Shown piece after piece: positions 35,623-46,513 of a stretch of DNA of 64,000 nucleotides. The DNA is from Mucidula mucida. Lineage: Eukaryota; Basidiomycota; Agaricomycetes; Agaricales; Physalacriaceae. The stretch spans positions 372,001-436,000 of the forward strand of contig JADNYV010000012.1 of NCBI GenBank assembly GCA_015501055.1, written 5' to 3'. Within the stretch, counting starts at the first letter, position 1, and every line of letters starts with the position of its first letter. The notes beneath the pieces were generated by a model. It was given only the letters and a program-made list of their open reading frames with translations, had not been told where the DNA came from and made no database searches. A program made the position numbers and the translations under genes.

Positions 35623-36876
35623 CTACATGATTTTTGGAAAATATTGCAGGCTATCTATCCACCGAGTGGACTGATCCCTTCGAAAACGCGCTATATCCGC
35701 CTTAGTCGTTGACCTGGCATGAAAAAATGCCTCCTGCGTACGAAACCCGTTGTACACCCAACGGAAAAGAGCACCGGGAGTGTACTGCGTGAGGGAGTAA
35801 CGCGATTCTCCGGGGAGATGTCTGTGTTGGAGTGGGTGACAAGCGCAGATGGGATGTATATCGTGGTGCCAGAGGGGAAGTCAATGATCAACTTGAACTG
35901 GTCCAACACCAATTGTCCCCCTTGAGTGGCATCGTAATCTCCGAGCGCAGAAATGGGACACCAGCCTGGCGGACGATTGGCCCGGTCGCGGTGAGGCTCA
36001 GTGACGGTATGGCGGCCAACGTTGACAGTGAGGAGCGCGAAGACAGAGTTCGTGAAGTTGTGACGTAAAGACTTGTCGTTCTCAAGGATGGCCTTCATGT
36101 TTTCAGCGTAGGAGTTGTACATAATTGGGTTATGGACTTGGAACAGAGCTATAGTAGGTACCTGACCAGTATTGTGAAATACCTGGACAGCGAATACACC
36201 TACCGTTGACCCAGCCCGAAAGACGTCTCACTAAAGGACTAGAGAGAATCCGGTCCATAAAGCGGCGTACAGGAGCTGTCATGGCGCGATTACTTGGGCG
36301 CTAACATAATGATACTGATGAAACAATGAATGTAAGAGTCGATATTATTGAACATACCTTTTCTCCTCCACTATATCCAATTCCGACAGCGGGGGCAGGG
36401 AGCTTGCCTCGTTGGTGTATGCACATTTTTTGAGGAAAGCGCACGCCGTGCTTCGCCGATTCGATTAGGGCGGGGATTCCGTGTACAACCTCTTTCCACG
36501 AATTTTCGCCTTCCTCCGCACTCGGCTTGCCTACCAAAAGCCCGAGCATGCGCCCTTCAGCATCGACAAGAGGGATTCGTGTCCCTTCAAGCCATTGATC
36601 CTCCTCAGGAATCCAGCGTATATGAAGATACCCTTGAGCTATATAGTCGGGCAGGCGCCATGTCCGCGCACCTGGAGGCGGCTCACGGCGCACCGTGAAT
36701 GCCGACGCGTCGACCGGTGCATCGGTAGCAACATTGTACGGTACGGACACAGGCGCATCACCTTTCTTTGAGGGTTTGAGTGAGACGAGCTTTGACGTGA
36801 TTGCGGACGCTTCCTGTGCATCGCGAAGGCGTTGACTTCGTCGTGCAGGCGCTGGATGCTTGCTAGTTTTTTTCAT
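35623..36876 (-). CDS. 2-oxoglutarate/Fe(II) dioxygenase, TET/JBP-related basidiomycete family
   Basis: Starts MKKTSKHPAPARRSQRLRDA with a basic tail, then an N-terminal module: GRMLGLLVGKPS and a conserved GIPALIESAKHGV segment. Next are PVRRFMDRILSSPLVRRL, IMYNSYAENMKAILEND and VFALLTVNVGRHTVTEPHRD. The iron-binding HxD is seen in EPHRDRANRPPGW and the distal His in IPSALVTHSN. Between them is the strand GGQLVLDQFKLIIDFPSGTT. The frame slips by one base near 35799 after SPENR, then resumes as YSLTQYTPGALFRWVYNGFR and ends near QYFPKIM. Two introns. This layout is that of fungal proteins grouped with TET/JBP 5-methylpyrimidine oxygenases, some found beside KDZ transposons. No transposon is visible here. 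Family call firm on motifs; DNA-modifying activity is inference. Confidence 0.8.
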
Positions 36877-37338
36877 GGCTTTTGGACGGCGGGAGAACCG
36901 CGGCTAACTATAAGATATTGGGCATGGCAAGGTGCGGTGTGGGCAGTGGTGGACAGGGAGGTGGGCGAACATGCAAGAACTACAAGGGAGTCGTCCAGAC
37001 GGGTAGACGTTGACGGGTCGGGAAGGACTGTCGTGTGCGTGGCGGTGGAACGAGAACAAGGGCTCTGGTAGTCCAAGGGCGTGACCTGTCCAAATGATGA
37101 GCTCAGTAAAATTGCGTAGAAACTACGCACCAATCCGAGTGTTGCGCCATCACTTGCAGAGCGCGATTCCTCATCGCCGCCGTCGTCATCGGTAGAGTCA
37201 CCTTCCATGTCCAGTTCCGCAATCCGGCGCCGTAAGAGGTCAGCAACGTTGACATCGCGACAGACAAGAGGCTCTGGCAAAGTATAACGGGAGAATTCAT
37301 CGCCGGAATGCGACCGACGCGACCTCTACAGAATGTCA
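36873..37338 (-). CDS. uncertain hypothetical gene, part of a spliced protein
   Basis: An exon from a CTGTAG acceptor near 37338 reads RSRRSHSGDEFSRYTLPEPL, then CRDVNVADLLRRRIAELDME, then an acidic stretch rich in Asp and Glu. A GT-AG intron near 37084-37131 could lead to a Ser/Thr-rich tail ending at 36873, which overlaps the ATG of the dioxygenase gene by a few bases. The first exon is not resolved; a TATATAG at about 37602-37608 in minus orientation may be its promoter. No domain recognised. It could instead be an upstream exon of the dioxygenase. Confidence 0.25.
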
Positions 37339-37885
37339 TCAATATACAATAGAGAACGATAACAAGCGAGCAAGTACGCGACACGGCTGCCAATGCTCTC
37401 GTCTCTTAAGGTCGGGACATTGAGGCAACAGCCGGGCGTGAGAAAGACGGTGGACAAACAAGAAGAAAAAAGGACGCTGACCATGTGCTATAAATCGAGA
37501 AAGCAGGAAATATCCTAGGGAAGACAGTAAAAAGGAAAAGCAATGATCAATGCACTCTAGCGCTGAAGAGTGTTTATTGCCGGACGAGGAACCGCCGAAT
37601 CCTATATAGCGTGGCGCTTGCGCCGAGTTTCTGAAAATTTTCAGCTCAAAAGATGGTGGCAAACGTGGGCATTGCAATGAATAAAAGAAGAGTCATGTCG
37701 CTTCCGTTATTTCGATTTCGTTATTTCTGATTTCGACGACGGTTTCCTAATAAACTGTCGGCGGCGGGGAGACGAATATAGACGGAACGTTGTTGGGTAT
37801 CTCGGGTGACCTGAGTCTGACTGAACTGAAATTTCGTATCTTCTTGGGCATGGAATGTCATAGAACCATAAAAGAGAAGTACAAT

Positions 37886-38601
37886 TTAAGCGTCTGACTT
37901 GATAGCGCCCTTCTCCGACACATAGATACCATCTAAGAACTTTCGAATATCCTTGTTCCGCACACGGCATACGCCATGGATGGATGCAGCTAGACTCAAA
38001 TGAGACTTGGATGGCGCTGATTCGATTATGCATACCGGATTGAGAAACGTTGTCAATGTCGTTGCCGACGAGAATCAGCTCGTCCTTCTGCGCTTTTGAT
38101 TCCGATACAACGACACCATCCAGCATGTTAACGTGTCGGACCGTCTGAAGATTACGATCAGAGGGCATATTTGCTTGGGATGGGCCAACGAACCTTTTCA
38201 CCCAAAAAGTTACGGATCTCCATGGCGCGGCCATCGTCTTGTATGATACAGTTAATGGGGAAATGGGCGTAGACTGCGCGCATTTTGTATTGGAAGCCCT
38301 GAAAACCATTAGTCGTATATTTTTGAATAGACGAGTGGCCCACATAGGTGACACCAGTGATCATGTTGTTGATCAGGCTTTTAATCGTTCTCAAGCAGGC
38401 GACGTGCTTCCTGCCTCCCTGCCATACGGCCAGAGAGACCTTTGTTGTCTTTCCCTTCACAAGTCGGATGTCCATATTGACATGACGAACGTTCTTGGTG
38501 AGGGTTCCACGGGGGCCAGTGACTTTGATGAGGCGGGATTTGATGGAGACCTCAATGCCCTCTGGAATCTCGAGTTCTTCTGTCTGGAGCACGTCGCGCA
38601 T
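37886..38601 (-). CDS. RPL9: 60S ribosomal protein L9 (uL6)
   Basis: Cytosolic large-subunit protein. Starts [20 protein letters not shown], continues [40 protein letters not shown] and [20 protein letters not shown]. Then [49 protein letters not shown] and [17 protein letters not shown], the expected uL6 text to the last residues. Introns after GVTY, GEK and SQS are GT-AG. A further intron, from about 38766 to 38602, probably lies in the 5' leader: a GTATGT donor after CTCAAG and a TTTCGTAG acceptor directly before the ATG, as in many ribosomal protein genes. No frame break. Confidence 0.95.
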
Positions 38602-38869
38602 CTACGAAAACAATCGGTCAGCCAAAAGCTCATCCAAAGTCCATCCACCAAATCCAACGAAAGTAGTCGCGTAAATGGACAATATGCGGTATTTCCTGAA
38701 TGCTCAGAGGCACAGGATGCAATTTCGGACGGTGTATGGACTGCACAGTGAACGGACATACCTTGAGGTGTGTTCTGGTGAACGGTGGACGAGGATTTGG
38801 TGGTCGGAAAATGTATAATGTAAGCTTGCCACGCGGCTTAACTTACAGGCACTGCCACCGGACATTTGC

Positions 38870-40086
38870 ATGCCTTCTTTCCCTCAAGAACTGATTGACT
38901 GTATCATCAACCAGGTCGACCTCGATGACCACTGCTCCTTGCAGACACTCTCAGCTTGCAGTACAGTCGCGCGCTCATTTCTGCCTGCCAGCCGAGCGCG
39001 CCTTTGGAGTCGACTTGAAATATTGGCAAACTATCCTGATTCATTTGAAGATGATATCGTCGCTATTGGGCCCCTTGTCCGGACTCTAGCGTTGCATTGT
39101 GTCGGTGATCTATCTCCAGAACTCCTTGCCCATTTCCCAAACGTTGATCACGTAGAGTTCTTGGACGACCTCGAATTCCTCCCTGATGATGTCCTGAATT
39201 ACATTGTAAAGTCATGGAACGTTTCCGTCATTACCTTACGGCGCGCGACGCTCTCTGACGCTTGCGTGGACTTGGTCCCCATCTTCTATGGATTCTCCAA
39301 CCTCACGGAGATCAAATTCATCAATTGCTCAGGTATCTATCCTGTACTCGAGGAACAAAGGTCGTACGTGACTCGGGTTTCTGCTCACTGTACATCGATC
39401 TCACCTCGGTTGGCATCGGTCTCATGAGCATCGTGCTTTTAAAGTCGTGGTTATTCTCTCTGGAGCGTGTTAAACGCCTCACCTTCTCCTTTACTACGGA
39501 CGAAGCGGACTCTTCTGGCAGCGAGGAGATGATGCATGGAATTTTGGATGCACTTCCTCTACCGTTGCAAGAGCTTTGCTTCAAATGTCATGAATCCTGT
39601 GAGTCTTTGTCAACTGCGCCTTGATGCTGGGGCTAACTGATTGCTCTACCAGTATCATTACGGAGCGACTCAAGGCTTGTCCCGGTAGCCACAATCTCCC
39701 GGATAGCTTTTGACATATACCAGGATGGTAAACCGCTGGAGACAATTAAATGGTGGACCAGGAATTTGGTAGATGCGTGGGTGAATCGCCGAGACCGGTG
39801 GGCCATCCAAGAAATCCGTGTGAATGTTATCACCGACTGTAATGTACGGTATCCCGACAAAGGCGTCTTTGATGACCTTCTTGCGCGGGATGCTTGGGAT
39901 CCCTTGGACTCCATTCTGGCGGTACTCAAGTTGGAAAAATTGGTGTTTTGTGTCCAGGCCTTGGAGAGTATTTACGAAGAGGAGGCTATGGAGTTTGAGC
40001 GGTTATTCAAAGAGCGCCTTCCGTTGTCGAGAGCACGGGAAATATTTTACTGGGGCACTATGTTGCGTCTCTGGCGATACGAATAG
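38870..40086 (+). CDS. F-box-like protein
   Basis: Starts MPSFPQELIDCIINQVDLDD, then LQTLSACSTVARSFLPASRA with RLWSRLEI, the typical F-box-like opening of basidiomycete proteins that feed substrates to SCF ubiquitin ligases. The rest has irregular leucine-rich segments such as LVRTLALHCVGDLSPELLAH and LTEIKFINCSGIYPVLEE. A single-base loss near 39360 shifts the frame into VVRDSGFCSLYIDLTSVGIG. One intron near 39602-39652 joins CHES to LSLRSDSRLVPVA. The end is REIFYWGTMLRLWRYE. About 390 residues. This is a fast-evolving, lineage-expanded class and the substrate is unknown. Divergent from RPL9 by 268 bp. Confidence 0.72.
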
Positions 40087-40312
40087 CCCAATATAATCTA
40101 TTGCTGTCCATACAGCTTGTCACGGTCCTCCTCTCTGGCCGAGTGCTGACAATTGGAACATTCAATGATCGGGCGTGCCGAGTTGCCGTAGCGGAGATTG
40201 AAAAAGGGAATGTGTTGTCACGGAACGGAGCCATTGTTCTTCATTCGATACCACCACATCGTCGTAAATCGTTGAGGGCCAAAATATTTCTTGTTGGGTC
40301 TGACGGTATATC

Positions 40313-42651
40313 ATGTTCCAGCAAAGCTTTGCAGGCCATTACCCGCCACAGGGCATGGCGCCAGCGCCAGCTCCTATGCTCTACCCACCAATGTACCCGC
40401 ACTACCCGCCGCCGCCACCACAGCCCATAGCTCAACCTGTCTTTCTCATGGAGCCCAACACTTTCCGTCACGAATTTGCAGCCCGCTTGAGAGATTTGCA
40501 AGTAAACTCTCGCCCCATCATTCAGAATCTCTCCATGCTTGCACACGATTACACCAGATATGCCCACATCGTTGCGCAGTGTCTCGAGTCACATATCCGC
40601 GAGGTGAGTCGTCTCTCTCTCTTCAGTTGTGTGCTGGCGTTGCCCGTCTCCGTGCGTCGTGCCATCTTATGATGCCGTTGTACCTCCGTAGTGCCACTCA
40701 GAATCTGCCATGTATCGTAGTATAGTTATGTGAGGCATAAATATCGCACTCTTGTGCTCAGCGCTCTTCGATATCTCGTCGAGCACTGCCTGCGTTGGCA
40801 GCACTGGCAGCAACGTCACCCTGTTCCTCGTCCATCCGCGGTTTGCTGACTCATCCCTCTCAGGTACCACCGTGGATGAAGTTGCCAGCGTTCTACCTTC
40901 TCGACATGATTTCGAAGAATATCTATGAACCTTACGCTCGCCAGTTTGCTAGTTTCGTTATACCGCTCTTCTTGGGATCGTACCACATGGTCGACGAGAG
41001 CACTCGCAGCAAAATGGAAGAGCTTGCTCTGACTTGGAGATCAGGTGCACCGAATAACAAGGAGCTCTTTGGTACCGCCGTGCAAGTGGCGATCGAGCGA
41101 GGAATGTGGGGAGAGGGTTCTTCTTCTACAGTGAGCGTCATTTTTCACACTCCCTCATAATCTTACCATAATACAGACGTCGGCCTCTCGTATCACCAAA
41201 GCGCAAGTCCTCAGCGAACTCGAATATACATTGGGCCAGCGACAACGTGCTATGCAGACCGATCCACGCGACGCTACCGCAAAGCAGCACGTTGCTGTTC
41301 TGACTCAGGTACGTGCTCCACCTACTCCTCGCTCTTGCCATTCTAATTTTCAATAGTTACGCGAGGTCGTTGCTCTTGGCGTATCTCAGGATCAATTACA
41401 ACAGATTCTTACGCAGTTAAGGTCTCTCGTGCCTGCTTCCGGCCCACCACCTCCACAAGTAGCTCCCTCATGGCCAGCTGTACAACCCGCTTATACTGCT
41501 CCTGCTCCTGTTCCTCCGGTTGTGAATGCTACACCAGTTTCAGAGGATGTTAAAAATATACCTTCTTCATCTGCTCCCGGCGTTAATTATTCTGCATTGC
41601 TATCTTCTCTTTTGAGATCTGGAGTTGTCCCTTCGAATTCCGGGACTCCCGTAGGAGCCGGACTAACAGTTCATGAGCAAGCTGATAGTCAAACATTGAC
41701 CGCTGATGTCGAACGCGCTGCTGAGCGCTCATATCGGGACTGGATTCTATCTCACGATGTGCAGTTGAGCACCAGTGGTATCACAAGGTATGTCGGCATT
41801 GATTCAGGTTCTCTCAATCTTAACGTGTGTCGTCGCAGAACGACGCCAGCTATCGCGGATGTACTGTATGCGAAAGATTCAATTCAGTGTAAACAATGTG
41901 GCGTTCGCTATCCGGACAATCCTGTCGGAAAGCAAGCACGAGAGGAACATCTGGACATGCACTTCCGCCAAAATCGTAAAGCGAACGAAAATATTGGTCG
42001 TGGACACAGTCGAAGCTGGTTTGTTGCTGTTGAGGTATGTTGATTCTCAATTTGATGTGAATCGGCAAATAATATTATTTGGTAGGATTGGATTCACGAT
42101 ACTGCTGATGTCAAGGGCAAGGGGCGCGACGGATCGAGACGAATATCTGCAGACGAATTGGCGGCGGCTGAGCGTAGTAAACGGGACGCAGAATTAAGAC
42201 AACAATTCGTCATTGTGCGCGGAGATTCCGCGAAAGATGTTCCCTGTCCGATCTGCAAGGAAACTCTCAAGTCTGTGTTCAAGGAGGACGACGAAGATTG
42301 GGTTTGGTACAATGCTGTTGAGAAGGATGGACGTGTAAGTTTCTTCGCCTCCCTTCGTTGAAAATCATGGACTGATTTCCTTGGTAGGTGTATCATGCTA
42401 CGTGTCATGCAGAAACTGCAACCAACAGTCTTGCCACGAGAATGCGCAACGAATTCACTGTTCATTCTAGGAGTCGCTCCGGCACACCAGAATTCGCAAC
42501 GGCGTCAACGCCTTCACCAACGTTTAAACGGGAATCATTGTCTCCGTCGCCTGACTCAAAGACTGGAATTAAAAGGAAAGCAGATGAGACTAACCATGAA
42601 TCGTCGCCACCGGTCAAGAAGATGGCGCTGTCAAGCACAACATCTCGATGA
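40313..42651 (+). CDS. PCF11: pre-mRNA cleavage factor subunit PCF11
   Basis: Component of cleavage factor IA that couples 3'-end processing to Pol II. It begins with a Pro/Tyr-rich leader, then the CTD-interaction domain: FRHEFAARLRDLQVNSRPII, then KLPAFYLLDMISKNIYEPYA. The middle is Pro/Ala-rich (PPPPQVAPSWPAV). Two zinc-binding segments follow. The first is CKQCGVRYPDNPVGKQ leading to HLDMHFRQNRK; the second is CPICKETLKSVF with VYHATCHAE. Between them is SRSWFVAVEDWI. The C-terminus is Ser/Pro-rich with a basic KRKADE. Seven or so exons; the first intron (about 40603-40864) is unusually long for the window. No frame break. Confidence 0.9.
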
Positions 42652-42892
42652 CTTGGGCACGCCAGAGTTCGTTTATGTTTATGTTGCATGGATCATTCTA
42701 TTCTTTATTTTATTCTATGAGCATTAGCATCTGTACTGTACACGCATTTTAGAATGGAGTTATACAAATTGAATCATTTTCATGAGTCTTTATATGATAT
42801 CTAAGGCGCGATCATATCTTTGACCGGAACCATCACGAGGCCATCGCCACAAAAATTGCGCGCAAGGTGACCACCTGGTAAGTCACCTCGCT

Positions 42893-44411
42893 ATGTCGTT
42901 TTCTGATATCTATAGCACCACGAAAAATCCGAGCTATGGATTTTCGCCTCATGCAAGTACGTTGTACCCGGAGTCCGACGCGCATTGAGGTTGACGCGAA
43001 CTGTTGATTATCAGCAACGTTTTATAGGAATTCCTCTCTTAATATTGACGACGTATTAAAAGATTCTACACTACACCGATTCAATCAAATCGCAAATCAG
43101 GATGTTGAGATGCAGGTACGGCAAGACGAGGTGATGAAGAGGACGTGTAGACTTACGGTACTACGCGCAGGCTCCGCTTGAGGAGCGCACGGCGTTCCTG
43201 GTCATTGACACGAATATTCTACTGCACCATTTCGATGCACTCGTGCAGTTTGTGGCGGATGTGGAGAGCAGCAATGCGCCTGTTGTTATCGTTGTCCCGG
43301 GCGCTGTAATCAAAGAACTGGATGGGTATGTTTCTTGTGGTACGAGGCTTGATGGAGCTAACGGACGCTGTAGACACAAGAACAATCCCGAACTACGGTG
43401 GTTCGCGTCTACGTCGTCTACATGGCTCTTGAAGAAGGTCAAAGAGCGCAACAAGGTCCGAGGACAGGCATCGGCTGAAACCAAACGCAAATCGGGGAAT
43501 TGGCGAGTCAAGGCATGGGACGAAGTGAGCTGAAAACTTGGCTATATGATGCTTGGCCTAATCACAGACATTTAGGATCAACCCGAACGATTGAATGACT
43601 ATCTGATTCTAGATTGCTGTGTGTATTACGCCACACTCGGTCCCAGAGCAATTTTGTGGAGCGGAGACTATAACCTTTGTATCGATGCACAGGCGGAGAA
43701 CTTGGGTACGTTGGGTTCCGCTCCAACATCCATGACATTGATAGTGTTATAGAGACGATTGAAAATACACCAGAAGCACGGCGCAAGTGGAGCAGCCGCT
43801 ATCTCATTCATTCGATCTTTGGACCTGGGATAAACGCCAGTTCATTCCAGGGAGAGCAGGTACATTTCAATCGGAAGACTATCATAGTAGACGGTGTCGG
43901 ACAGACTGCTCCGGCAGGCGATCCCGATGCCATGGACGTTGATAATACTCCCAACCACGGAGTTGTTATGACGCGATTTGACGTTCGAGATGACCTGCAC
44001 CGACAGACGAGAAATCACTTTACGGTGCTGCTTCAGGATCTGGTCGAGACTGTCGGGGGTAAGGAGATCAAGAGACACCAGGCGCGCGGAGAGACGCCGT
44101 CTAGGTATGCACCCGAATGGCAGAAGATCCGGATACCGCTGAGCCAGTGGTCAGCAAGTGAGTGTCTGGTCTATCTCGATGCGCGAAAACGGTTACCGGT
44201 GACGTCTCCGCGTCTTGATACGTTTCTACGCGCTCCCTATACTGGAGCCGGCGCGCGACGCGGACAAGACTGGTCGAGGGCAGATTGGCAGGTTGCGATT
44301 CGGGGACTTTCTAAGATTGGGGAGGACTGGAAGGATGAGGTGTTTCTGGAGTCGGCGGCGACGCTGGATTCGTTACTGGAGGATGTATACGAGCAAACGA
44401 TTGAGTTGTAG
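42893..44411 (+). CDS. SWT1: SWT1-like PIN-domain endoribonuclease
   Basis: Yeast Swt1 is a nuclear endonuclease that clears defective mRNPs at pores. The PIN domain is complete: FLVIDTNILLHHFD (first Asp), VVPGAVIKELDG, WLLKKVKERNKVRGQA, NDYLILDCCVYYATLG and ILWSGDYNLCIDAQAE (last Asp). The C-terminal half, ENTPEARRKWSSRYLIHSIF through LLQDLVETVGGKEIK, is helical. The likely first exon, MSFSDIYSTTKNPSYGFSPH, does not join NSSLNIDDVLKDS in frame unless one G is missing at the donor near 42956. Other introns (43327, 43524 and 43707 areas) are normal. About 430 residues. Confidence 0.85.
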
Positions 44412-44531
44412 GAGTAGATGACATGCGTGAATTATGTATGCGGGTAACTGAGCCGGTTTCGGGTTCGGATTGGTTCAGGATTGGTTACATATACCTAGCC
44501 ACCAGAACCAATTTCCCTTGTCTCTCTCATC

Positions 44532-46127
44532 ATGGCACGCCGCCGTTCATTGTGTATCTTTCTCTCCATCCTTGCGCTTTTCCTTGTCGGCACCGTTGTC
44601 GTTCTCTCTTCAATAACATACTATCTCGCTATCGACCCCAGTGCATATCTTACAGAGGACGAGGTGCCCATTCTTGGGCGCTATGACCGCTGGAATGCCT
44701 CTGAGCATGGCCAGGTAGAGCGCATACCGAGAATCCTGCACCAGACCTGGCGCACAGATACTTTGCCTGAAAAATGGCGCGGGAGCTCCCAGGAATGCCG
44801 CGATCTCATGCCAGACTAGTGAGCTCACAGCCTTTTCCTCATCTCTCTCCTCATTTTGCCCAGCGAGTACATGCTTTGGACGGACAACAGCTCACGCCAG
44901 TTTATTGCGGAGAATTATCCGTGGTTCTTGGATACTTTTAACGATTACACCTATCCCATACAGCGCGCGGATGTTATCCGCTATTTTGTGCTCTACCACT
45001 ATGGCGGTGTCTATTTTGACCTCGACATTGGCTGTCACCGCCCACTCGATCCGCTGCTCGCGTATCCCGTCGTTCTCCCCAAGACCATCCCAGTCGGCGT
45101 CTCCAACGACCTCATGTTCGCTGAGAAGGGACATCCATTCTTGGCCCAAACCATTCATAGCCTCGTCACCTTTGATCACTCCTGGATTCTCAACTATCCC
45201 ACTGTCATGTTCTCAACCGGTCCCATGTTCCTCTCTGCGCAGTACAGCATCTTTACCTCATCCCATGCCAGCGCGCAGAGTGACCCCATTAGGATTCTAC
45301 CAAAGTCGCTTTACGGAAAGAATGCAAAGGACGGAGAGGCCCCCAACTCGTTCTTCATGCACTTTTACGGGAGCAGCTGGCATGCAAACGATGCAGGTTT
45401 TATCGCCTTTTTGAACCACTTTGGCAAGATCATGATGTGGATAGGGCTGGTCGTCCTCATTTTGGGGCTTATTTCCATCGCCATGCCGAACAAGCAGCGG
45501 GGGCGCTTCCGCCGCATGGGAGGCTACGAAGTGCTCTTCCCACGTCGCTCACGTTCTGGTAACTGGAGCTTTGGCTCATCCTCCGACGGACCAGATTCAC
45601 CTCTCGATCACGATGTTCCTGTTTTGTCCCTCCCAGTTGATGTCCGTTCTCCATCCCCCACTTCGTCCGAAAGTTCGAATGATCAGTATGGCCGGTCTTC
45701 GAGCACGTTAATGGGGGCCATTCGTAGTGTGCGAAATCGCTTCGCAGTAATGACTGGTCTCCGGGAGGACACATCTGCACATCGCACCCCAGCGCGTAAC
45801 CGCCGCCAACCGTACAGTCGAGGGGTGTTGTTTTTTCTTCCGGCGATCTTCACGCAGCAACAAGACATTGAACTAGGATCAGCTCCACCGTATTCGCCAC
45901 AGGCTCCGCTGTTACCCAACTCCCCGCGGGCTAGTTCATCACAGCCACCGCCAGAAAAGCAGCGGCCGGACAGCCTTCCTGAGGTGCAGAGTAATGAGGG
46001 CACATCACATTCTAGGGCGTCAGAACACGCAACACTTATAGACTTTGGAGGCGATAATCCAGCATCATCCCACCACGTTCGCCACCACTCGCGATCGCGC
46101 AGTTCGTCGCATCACCGAGACTCATAG
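44532..46127 (+). CDS. SUR1: SUR1/CSH1-type mannosylinositol phosphorylceramide synthase subunit (GT32)
   Basis: Transfers mannose to inositol phosphorylceramide in the Golgi. A signal anchor (SLCIFLSILALFLVGTVVVL) precedes a GT32 domain: RIPRILHQTWRTDTLPEKWR, NYPWFLDTFNDYTYPIQRAD, then the DxD metal motif in GGVYFDLDIGCHRPLDPLL, NDLMFAEKGHPFLAQTIHSL and YPTVMFSTGPMFLS. The end of the domain is HFYGSSWHANDA. A second span, IMMWIGLVVLILGLISIAM, closes the membrane part. A tail of about 210 residues follows, rich in Ser, Pro and Arg. One 47-nt intron splits DY. About 515 residues, longer than yeast Sur1 because of the tail. Works in the same lipid pathway as LAG1 in this window. Confidence 0.9.
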
Positions 46128-46513
46128 GCTTGCAGATGAGAGAGACATCATTCATAATATACCCATTGCGTATTTATGACTGGCCTCTTTAACCGAACTC
46201 CTCCTGCGATGTATTAAAACTTGTAGAACAGGACGCGCGGGATATTTGTTTGTCTCATAGAACATTTTATTCTAAGGTGGCAAGAAGGCTGTCATAAATC
46301 ACAATAATTACACTTACTTTCCTTAACACAATTGATTCTCTTGTTTCTGCTCAGTTGTGTTTTAGCACAGTACTTGAATTATTGACTTGAAGCCTCCATT
46401 TGAACTAGTGTCTGCGCGCTACCGATACGCTTTAGCTTGGTCAAACATTGGATTGTCACATCCTGATACAGTCGGAGATACAAGCATTGCGTGTCTATCA
46501 AGTCCTTGCCCCG
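46128..46513. other. convergent intergenic region
   Basis: About 390 bp between SUR1 and the MFS gene stops. No gene recognised. Confidence 0.4.
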
